Positions 57,950-64,000 of a DNA stretch of 64,000 bases are shown here, piece by piece. The DNA is from Microbacterium sp. LWO12-1.2. GTDB lineage: Bacteria > Actinomycetota > Actinomycetes > Actinomycetales > Microbacteriaceae. Under the pieces are notes generated by a model. It was not told where the DNA came from. It saw only the letters and a list, made by a program, of their open reading frames with translations, and made no database searches. The stretch lies in NCBI RefSeq assembly GCF_040675875.1, contig NZ_JBEGII010000001.1, positions 2,418,001 to 2,482,000 on the forward strand, in the 5' to 3' direction. Positions within the stretch are counted from its first letter, which is position 1. Each line of letters opens with the position of its first letter. The position numbers and the translations under genes are program-made.

Positions 57950-58843
57950 TCATCGTACCCGCGAATCGGCGATTGTCGACAAAGTCCATTCGCATCTCAG
58001 GGAGGCATGGAAGCTCTGGCCGGCGCCCAGTCGTTCCACTGCGTCTGCAGCGATCGCGTCACCCACGCTCAGGCCGGCCGCTGTCGAGGGCTCCCATGCA
58101 AGCGTGTCTGCGCGCGGGAGCTCGGCGGCCGCGTAGTTGTACCAGTACAGCCAGTGCGGAAGCGTGCCAGCCTCGTCGCTCAGAGTGATCGTGAGGCTCC
58201 GGCCGACGACGGCAGCGGTCGCACCGGCGCTGCCGCGGGCAGCATGCCCTGCGGCGCGGTTCGCGTGTGCGGGCACCGACGCCACCGGCTCGCCGGCGAA
58301 GTAGGCGTGGCCCCCGGCGAAGAGGCCGCGCGAGAAGCAGGGATGCTCTCCCCAGGTGAACGATCGCACCTCCGAGCCGGCATTCCGTACGGTGCTCGAC
58401 ACCGTGAGGGCGTCGGGCTCGAGCTCGATGGTCCGAGTCACCTCCGCGACACCTCCGTCGAGGAACGGCCCCTTCGCAGTGCAGACCGCTCTCGTCGCGC
58501 TGCGCTCGACCACCGCCCATGCCACGCGGGGCGCCCAGCCGTGCTGTTGCGTCGTCGCGGTGGGAACGCCCGCGCTGGGGAACATCGGGAACCAGCCGCC
58601 GATGAGGACATCCTCGTCGAACTCGCGGGCCGACTCCTCACCGACCGTCCCCGACTGCTCGAGCACCCGTGGCCTACGCCCATCGACCCAGAGGAGGTTT
58701 CCCTCACCGTGGTCGATCTCCTGGATCACGCAGCCGTGGGCCGGCGCGATCGACACCCGAGCGCCACCCGCCCGCAGCATGAGCACGTGACCCGCGAGAG
58801 CCGGGAGGTCCGCACTGCCCGCTCGGCGCGATGAGGGAGTCAT
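57950..58843 (-). CDS. Galactose mutarotase-like protein
   Basis: 297 aa, beta-sandwich pattern of the aldose 1-epimerase superfamily. G-W-F-P-M-F-P-S-A-G and Q-H-G-W-A-P are the substrate-side segments, with H and E in W-G-E-H-P-C-F-S. It may interconvert sugar anomers. It begins with an ATGA overlap to the sugar-porter gene. The GntR operator lies inside its 3' end. Confidence 0.82.
   Translation of the reverse strand: MTPSSRRAGSADLPALAGHVLMLRAGGARVSIAPAHGCVIQEIDHGEGNLLWVDGRRPRVLEQSGTVGEESAREFDEDVLIGGWFPMFPSAGVPTATTQQHGWAPRVAWAVVERSATRAVCTAKGPFLDGGVAEVTRTIELEPDALTVSSTVRNAGSEVRSFTWGEHPCFSRGLFAGGHAYFAGEPVASVPAHANRAAGHAARGSAGATAAVVGRSLTITLSDEAGTLPHWLYWYNYAAAELPRADTLAWEPSTAAGLSVGDAIAADAVERLGAGQSFHASLRCEWTLSTIADSRVR
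57973..57982. promoter_or_regulatory. GntR-type operator C (gntR gene)
   Basis: TTGTCGACAA palindrome, extended on the minus strand as TTGTCGACAATCG. Inside the mutarotase 3' end and 25 bp before the GntR start. Confidence 0.7.
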
Positions 58844-60357
58844 CGCGATGCCCCCTCCCCCTCACGCCGTCCTCCGCCCGCGTGCATCTCCTCGAGGGAG
58901 CGGCCGTTGGTCTCCCTGACGCAGAAGAACACGAGCAGGAACGACAGTGCCGCCATCACGGCGTACAGGGCGTAGCTGCCGGGAAGCGAGATGTCCCGCA
59001 GGCTCGGGAAGGAGAAGTTCAGCGCCACCCCCGCGAACCAGTTCGCCGAGGCGCATACCGACAGCGCGACTCCGCGGATGCGGTTCGGGAACATCTCACC
59101 CAGCAGCACCCAGACCACCGGCCCCCAGGAGACGGCGAACGCGACGACGAAGAGGTTCGCGCCGACCAGGGTGATCGGACCCCACACGCCATCCAGCTGC
59201 GGCGACCCGTCGACCATGCGCGCCGTCGAGAACCCGATGCTCACGATGACGAGGCTGATGAACATGCCCACCGATCCCGTGAGAAGCAGGGCGCGGCGCC
59301 CGACGCGGTCGATGAGCACGATGGCGACCACGGTCGCGGCCACGTTGATGAAGGAGCTGAGCACCGACAGGCCGAACGCCGCGGACTCCTCGAATCCGAC
59401 CGACTCCCAGAGCGAGGTGGAGTAGTAAAAGATCACGTCGATGCCAACGAGCGCTTGCAGAGCGGCCACTCCGATGCCCACCCAGACCACGGGGAGGAGG
59501 CCACGACGCCTGTCCAGCAGATCACGGAACCGACCGGACTCCTTCTGCTGCAGCGTGTCCTCGATCCGGTCGGTGAGGATGCGCGCCTCGGCCGGATCGA
59601 CCCGCTGCAGCCGGATGAGCACCCGACGGGCCGCCTCCACCCGCCCGCGCGCGACCAGGTACCTCGGGGACTCGGGGACGACCAGCGCGAGCACCAGATA
59701 GATCAGTGCGGGGATCACACCCGCGATGAACATCCAGCGCCACGCCGGGAGGCCGAGGAACAACTCGGCATCCGCGCCGCCCAGCGCCCACGCGATGCCG
59801 CTGTCGGAGAGGAGAGCCACGAAGATCCCCAGCACGATCGCCATCTGCTGCATCGAGGCCAATCGCCCGCGGGCATGTGCGGGGGCGATCTCCGAGATGT
59901 AGAGGGGGCCGAGCACCGTGGCGAACCCGACGGCGACGCCGGTCACGAGTCGCCACGCGGCGAGATCGAACACCCCGTGGGCCATGCCGCATCCGATCGC
60001 TGCGATGAAGAACACGATGCCGGCGGCGAGCATCGTGCGGGGGCGCCCGATGCGGTCCGCGATCCACCCCGCGCCGAGCGCACCCAGCGCTGCACCGAGC
60101 AGAGTCACCGCGACCACGACACCGAGTCCGACGGCGTCCAAGCCGAGATTGCCCTCGATCGCCGTGACCGCGCCGTTGATCACGGCAGTGTCGAATCCAA
60201 AGAGGAAGCCACCGACCGCGGCGGCGATCGCGAACCCGGTCACGGCCGGCGTGAGGCGCCCGCTCTCCCCGGGGCTGTCCGGTTTGTTTCCAGGCGAACG
60301 GCCGCTCCGGCGGGTCTGCGCTGGGCTGAGGGTGGGGGGTGCCGTTTCAGGAGACAT
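58840..60357 (-). CDS. Sugar-porter family MFS transporter
   Basis: 505 aa, 12 helices. Sugar-porter signatures: G-F-D-T-A-V-I-N-G-A in helix 1, D-R-I-G-R-P in loop 2-3, P-E-S-P-R-Y-L between halves, D-R-V-G-R-R in loop 8-9, and the C-terminal E-T-N-G-R-S-L-E-E. It would bring a sugar in with protons. Overlaps the D-aminoacylase gene by 11 bp upstream and the mutarotase gene by 4 bp downstream. Confidence 0.93.
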   Translation of the reverse strand: MSPETAPPTLSPAQTRRSGRSPGNKPDSPGESGRLTPAVTGFAIAAAVGGFLFGFDTAVINGAVTAIEGNLGLDAVGLGVVVAVTLLGAALGALGAGWIADRIGRPRTMLAAGIVFFIAAIGCGMAHGVFDLAAWRLVTGVAVGFATVLGPLYISEIAPAHARGRLASMQQMAIVLGIFVALLSDSGIAWALGGADAELFLGLPAWRWMFIAGVIPALIYLVLALVVPESPRYLVARGRVEAARRVLIRLQRVDPAEARILTDRIEDTLQQKESGRFRDLLDRRRGLLPVVWVGIGVAALQALVGIDVIFYYSTSLWESVGFEESAAFGLSVLSSFINVAATVVAIVLIDRVGRRALLLTGSVGMFISLVIVSIGFSTARMVDGSPQLDGVWGPITLVGANLFVVAFAVSWGPVVWVLLGEMFPNRIRGVALSVCASANWFAGVALNFSFPSLRDISLPGSYALYAVMAALSFLLVFFCVRETNGRSLEEMHAGGGRREGEGASR

Positions 60358-61942
60358 CTGCTCGTTCCAATCGAGTTCCAGGTCGGTGCATGGTGCGGGC
60401 TCCGTTCGTGACCACCGGCGTGCCGTTCACCCAGACATGGCGGGCCGCCGTGGCGTAGCGCTCCGGCATGACGAAGGTGTCCGTGTCGCGCAGCAGTCGC
60501 TGATCCCAGAGCACCAGGTCGGCGAACGTCCCATCCACGATGCGTCCCCTGTCGCGGAGGCCGAAGTGCGCCGCGACCGCCCCCGTCATCTTGTGCACGG
60601 CGTTCTCGAGCGTCAGCGTCCCCGCCCGCAGAGCATGATGGCTCAGGAAGTGCTGGTATCCGTGGAAGAACAGCGGATGCGGGGTCCGCGCGCCCAGAAT
60701 GCCGTCGCGGCGGGAGGTGAAACCGTCGACACCGAGCAAGAAGCGGTCATGGCCGACCGCCTCGGCGACGTGATCGGGTTCGAACAGCGCCCCCATGAAC
60801 TGCACCGCTCCGAGATCGGCGCCGGACGCCACGATGACGTCGAAGTAGGCGTCCCACTCGTCCGTCCCGTTGGCGGCGGCGATCTCTGGGAACGTCAGGC
60901 CCTCCCATTCGGGTGTGGCGGGGCTCACCGCGAGACGGACCCGATCCCACTGGCCGCGGTGCACGAATCGCCAGTAGCGATCGGAGTCCGCGCGGACGCG
61001 CTCGCGCACTTCCGCATGCCGGAGGGCGTCGGCAGCCGACTGCTCCCCGTCGGAGAGCAGCCAATCGGGCAACAGCCCGGCGGCGAGCCCGATGCCGTCC
61101 GGATAGGGGGTCATGTCCGCCAGCACGTCGACGCCGGAACGACGCTCGCGCTCCAGCCGCGACACCGCCTCCGCCCAGGCGCCGTCCGATGCCCCCGTCC
61201 GGTGACGGACGTTCAGATGCGACAGCTGTGCGCGCAGCCCTCCGGCGTGCACGACCCGGAAGAACTCCTCCACGGCGTCGGAGAGTGCCGCATCTCGATT
61301 GCGGATGTGGCTGGCATACATCGCACCACGTCGGCCCGCCACTCGCGCGAGGGCCTCCAGCTCCGGGGTCTCCGCGTTCCGCCCGGCGCCGTACTCGAGT
61401 CCGGAGCTGAAGCCGAGCGCTCCTGCCTCCAACGCCTCCTCCAGGTGCCGCGCCATCGTGCCCACGAGATCACCCCCTTCGCGCTCGGCAGCCCGGCGCA
61501 GACCGGTATGGCCGACGAACCACGCCAGGTTCTGTGCGGTGCCTTCACCGTGCACGGCGCTCAGCAACTCGGCGAAGGAATGCCACCGCACCTCGCCCTC
61601 GTACCCGAACGCGGCCAGTGCACGACGGGCGGTGTCCTCGTCTCCCTCCGCGATCGGCGCATACGTCACGCCGCAGTTCCCGACGATCTCGGTGGTCACT
61701 CCTTGATGCACTGTGCTGAGCGCATCGCGGTTCCCGAGGATCGACCAGTCGCTGTGGCTGTGGGGATCGATCAGGCCGGGGGTGAGCAGGAGTCCCGCGG
61801 CATCGATCTCCTGGGCGGCTCTGGCGCCCGGGTCGCGACCGACGAACGCGATGCGCTCACCGGTGATCCCGATGTCCGCCGTGAACGGAGGGGCGCCAGA
61901 CCCGTCGATCACGCTCGCACCACGGATGAGCACGTCGATCAC
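60347..61942 (-). CDS. D-aminoacylase family amidohydrolase (second copy)
   Basis: 531 aa. H-S-H-S-D near residues 60-64, V-G-N-C-G-V-T with the Cys ligand, and V-D-G-F-T late. Like the copy at 45954 it should remove acyl groups from N-acyl-D-amino acids or related compounds. The GTG at 61942 is 4 bp after the ATPase stop. Lies in an operon with an amino-acid importer, which fits import of the acylated substrate or product. Confidence 0.88.
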   Translation of the reverse strand: MIDVLIRGASVIDGSGAPPFTADIGITGERIAFVGRDPGARAAQEIDAAGLLLTPGLIDPHSHSDWSILGNRDALSTVHQGVTTEIVGNCGVTYAPIAEGDEDTARRALAAFGYEGEVRWHSFAELLSAVHGEGTAQNLAWFVGHTGLRRAAEREGGDLVGTMARHLEEALEAGALGFSSGLEYGAGRNAETPELEALARVAGRRGAMYASHIRNRDAALSDAVEEFFRVVHAGGLRAQLSHLNVRHRTGASDGAWAEAVSRLERERRSGVDVLADMTPYPDGIGLAAGLLPDWLLSDGEQSAADALRHAEVRERVRADSDRYWRFVHRGQWDRVRLAVSPATPEWEGLTFPEIAAANGTDEWDAYFDVIVASGADLGAVQFMGALFEPDHVAEAVGHDRFLLGVDGFTSRRDGILGARTPHPLFFHGYQHFLSHHALRAGTLTLENAVHKMTGAVAAHFGLRDRGRIVDGTFADLVLWDQRLLRDTDTFVMPERYATAARHVWVNGTPVVTNGARTMHRPGTRLERADVS

Positions 61943-61946
61943 GAGG

Positions 61947-62675
61947 TCAGAGCACCTTGCCGAGGAACGCGCGGGCACGCTCCGTCTTCGCGTGGGAGAG
62001 CAGCTCCTGCGGTGCGCCGCTCTCGACGATGCGCCCGTCGTCCATGTAGATCACCCGGTCGGCGACCTCGCGCGCGAACCCGATCTCGTGTGTGACGACC
62101 ACCATCGTCATCCCCTCGGCCGCGAGGTCCTTCATGACCGCGAGAACCTCGCCGACGATCTCGGGGTCCAGCGCCGAAGTCGGCTCATCGAAGAGCATCA
62201 CGCTCGGCTGCATCGCGAGCGCGCGTGCGATCGCTACTCGCTGCGCCTGTCCCCCCGACAGATTGCCGGGGAACGCGTTCGCCTTCGCGGCGAGCCCGAC
62301 CTTGGCCAGGAGCCTGTCCGCACGTTCGTCGGCCTCCTGGGCTCCCAGCCCGAGCACCTTGCGTGGAGCGAGCGTGATGTTCTCCCGCGCCGTGAGGTGC
62401 GGGAACAGGTTGAACTGCTGGAACACCATGCCGACATCGCGGCGAACGGCGGCGAGATCTGATCGGCGCTCCTTCGAGGTGAGCAGGTGTCCGTTCACCT
62501 CGACGCTGCCGTGGCTGGGGGTCTCGAGGCCGTTCATGCAGCGCAGGAGCGTGCTCTTGCCCGAGCCGGACGCCCCGATGATGCAGACCACCTCGCCTTC
62601 CGCGACATCGCAGGTGATCCCGTGGAGGACTTCGGTGGAACCGAAGCTGAGTCGCAGGTCGGTGACAGTGATCAT
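61947..62675 (-). CDS. Polar amino acid ABC transporter ATPase, GlnQ-like
   Basis: 242 aa. Walker [11 protein letters not shown]-loop [10 protein letters not shown], signature L-S-G-G-Q-A-Q-R-V, Walker [19 protein letters not shown] is diagnostic of amino-acid importers. ATGA overlap with the permease gene. Partners are the two permeases upstream. Confidence 0.94.
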   Translation of the reverse strand: MITVTDLRLSFGSTEVLHGITCDVAEGEVVCIIGASGSGKSTLLRCMNGLETPSHGSVEVNGHLLTSKERRSDLAAVRRDVGMVFQQFNLFPHLTARENITLAPRKVLGLGAQEADERADRLLAKVGLAAKANAFPGNLSGGQAQRVAIARALAMQPSVMLFDEPTSALDPEIVGEVLAVMKDLAAEGMTMVVVTHEIGFAREVADRVIYMDDGRIVESGAPQELLSHAKTERARAFLGKVL

Positions 62676-63379
62676 TTCGAGTCTCCTCGTGAGGGGGTGA
62701 GCGCGTCTTCCACTCGGGGTGCCCGCGCATGAATGGTCAGTCGCCGCTCGTACCGCCGTCCGGCGGTGGAGAGGGCGAAGCAGATGACGAAGTAGACCGC
62801 ACCGACCACCACGTAGGCGAGGATCGGCTGTCCGGTCTGGGAAGCGACGATGTTGCCCGCTCGGGTGAGCTCGATGAGTCCGATCACCGCGACGAGCGAG
62901 CTGTCCTTGATCAGCACCACGAGGAACCCGATGCCCGGAGGCACCATGATGCGCGCGGCCTGCGGCATGACCACGTGGCGCAACTGCTTCGGCCACGACA
63001 GCCCCAGGGCCTGTGCCGCTTCGAACTGACCACGGGGAATCGCCTGGATGCTCCCCCGGACGATCTCGCTGATGTAGGCCGAGGCGAAGATCGTGAGGGC
63101 GAGCACTGCGGCCCAGTAGTCCGGGATGTTGCTCCCCGGCGACATCAGCGGCAGCGCGAAGTAGACGAAGAAGATGATGAGCAGCACCGGGACGCCCCGT
63201 ATCGCTCCCACCCAGATCGCGCTGATCCAGCGCAGCGGAGCAGACGGACTCGCGGCGAGGATGCCGGACGCGATGCCCACCACGCCGCCGAGGATCACGG
63301 ACAGGAAGCAGATCTGCAGCGTCACGAACGCGCCCTGCAGGATGAGCACGAGGTCGGAGAGATCGAAGGACGTGAACAT
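62672..63379 (-). CDS. Polar amino acid ABC transporter permease (1)
   Basis: 235 aa, HisM/GlnP type. [13 protein letters not shown] near residue 60 and E-A-A-Q-A-L-G-L-S (EAA loop) near 135 are typical. A single-base stop/start overlap (TGATG) joins it to the other permease. Confidence 0.93.
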   Translation of the reverse strand: MFTSFDLSDLVLILQGAFVTLQICFLSVILGGVVGIASGILAASPSAPLRWISAIWVGAIRGVPVLLIIFFVYFALPLMSPGSNIPDYWAAVLALTIFASAYISEIVRGSIQAIPRGQFEAAQALGLSWPKQLRHVVMPQAARIMVPPGIGFLVVLIKDSSLVAVIGLIELTRAGNIVASQTGQPILAYVVVGAVYFVICFALSTAGRRYERRLTIHARAPRVEDALTPSRGDSK

Positions 63380-64000
63380 CAGGCCACCTTCCAGCGGATG
63401 CCGCGCGTCTCGACGAGACGGGATGCCCCCGCGATGAGGAACGCGACGATGAAGTACAGGAGTCCGCCGACGACGAACGTCTCGATGGTGCGGAAGGTGC
63501 TCGTCGTGATGCCCATCATCACGTGCATCAACTCCGGCACGGCGACGATGGAGGCGATCGAGGAGGCGAGGAACAGCAGGATCACCTGGTTCGTCAGCGA
63601 CGGCAGGACGTTCCGCAGCGCCGGCACCAGTCGGACATGGAAGAACGTGGCCCGCCGTGACAGCCCGAGCGCGTCCGCCGCCTCTATCTGCCCCTTGGGG
63701 ATCGCCTCGAACCCGGCCCGGTAGATCTCCGCGAGATAGGCGGAATTGTTGACGCTCAGCGCGATGATCCCCGCCGTGATGGGATCGAAGTTGACCCCGA
63801 CGGAGGGCAGCGCGAAGTAGATGAGGTAGAGCTGGAGCAGCAGCGGGGTGTTGCGGATGACCTCGACGTACGTGCTGCCGACGGCTCGCGCGACGGGATT
63901 GCCCGCCGCGCGCAACAGGTAGACGCCGACGCCGAGCGGTGAACCGATGAGCACGGCGGCGACGGTGATGAGCACGCTCACGCCGAGACCGGCGAGCAGC
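63379..64000 (-). CDS. Polar amino acid ABC transporter permease (2), 5' end off the right edge
   Basis: At least 206 codons. The frame stays open to the end of the window (L-L-A-G-L-G before the GTG at 63981), so the real start is beyond 64000. [10 protein letters not shown] and the EAA loop [10 protein letters not shown] show it is HisM/GlnP-like. The binding protein of this importer should also lie to the right. Confidence 0.92.
   Translation of the reverse strand, partial: LLAGLGVSVLITVAAVLIGSPLGVGVYLLRAAGNPVARAVGSTYVEVIRNTPLLLQLYLIYFALPSVGVNFDPITAGIIALSVNNSAYLAEIYRAGFEAIPKGQIEAADALGLSRRATFFHVRLVPALRNVLPSLTNQVILLFLASSIASIVAVPELMHVMMGITTSTFRTIETFVVGGLLYFIVAFLIAGASRLVETRGIRWKVA

Noticed and set aside
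58831..62095. Long plus-strand frames (526 and 725 codons) opposite the sugar porter and D-aminoacylase
   Set aside because: Low-complexity, no motifs, and the minus-strand genes show full family signatures.
1..64000. tRNA, rRNA, insertion sequence or prophage genes
   Set aside because: I looked for CCA-ended cloverleaf patterns, transposase motifs and integrase motifs and saw none; without a search tool a degenerate one could be missed.

Overview
The window is a high-GC actinobacterial chromosome segment. The gene content and sequence features fit the Microbacteriaceae, and Microbacterium is my best guess. The genes are dense with many ATGA or GTGA stop/start overlaps, GTG and TTG starts are used, and several genes have a -10-like hexamer exactly six bases before the start codon, which suggests leaderless mRNAs. 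There are no rRNA genes, tRNA genes, CRISPR arrays or insertion sequences that I can see. It looks like an accessory catabolic region attached to an ordinary stretch of housekeeping and stress genes.

Layout. 0-2.5 kb: the end of a dipeptide-type ABC permease operon with a 30-codon leader ORF, and a monomeric sarcosine oxidase-family enzyme. 2.8-9.4 kb (mostly +): small stress-type proteins (CsbD-like, a two-helix membrane protein, a Rho-N/SAP-like protein), a YbdK-type ligase, an MFS exporter, a GH114-like lipoprotein, an acidic small protein and a ThrE-type exporter, with an unusual repeat-rich gap at 7.5-7.95 kb. 9.4-15.1 kb (-): Old Yellow Enzyme, acyl-CoA ligase, two MarR regulators and an MFS pump under a promoter covered by two palindromes. 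15.1-15.5 kb: a strongly structured intergenic region, possibly a small RNA. 15.5-19.6 kb: PucR regulator divergent from an alcohol dehydrogenase and an APC amino-acid permease. 19.7-28.2 kb: cupin, PAP2 phosphatase, two GNATs, two ABC systems sharing a central TetR gene, and a HEAT protein.

28.2-32.4 kb: a ThuA plus two Gfo/Idh/MocA operon facing a LacI regulator, resembling keto-sugar metabolism loci. 32.4-49.1 kb: an IclR-associated block. An amidohydrolase and the IclR gene face an AraD/DapA-like lyase, and a 14-gene minus-strand operon runs from 49,147 down to 35,186. It encodes an FAA hydrolase, SDR, D-aminoacylase family enzyme, two Gfo/Idh/MocA proteins, a second FAA hydrolase, a complete Dpp-type importer, a D-threonine aldolase/D-serine dehydratase-like PLP enzyme, a DUF4862 protein and RidA. 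I find five copies of a GTTCG-N7-CGAAC palindrome (three exact, two near) at regulatory positions in and around this block. My reading is import of N-acylated or D-amino-acid-containing compounds, deacylation, PLP-dependent elimination and RidA clean-up, joined to a sugar-acid type SDR/FAA hydrolase pair. The substrate is not known.

49.3-64 kb: a secreted BNR/sialidase-family protein, HAD phosphatase, PIG-L deacetylase, a carbohydrate ABC importer, SDR, GntR/FCD regulator, mutarotase-like protein, sugar-porter MFS, a second D-aminoacylase and an amino-acid ABC importer that continues past the right edge. Three copies of TTGTCGACAA, all in the same orientation relative to a downstream gene (HAD, ABC binding protein, GntR itself), define a likely GntR regulon. 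The two palindrome families meet in the sialidase/HAD intergenic region, so the two catabolic blocks may be co-ordinated there.
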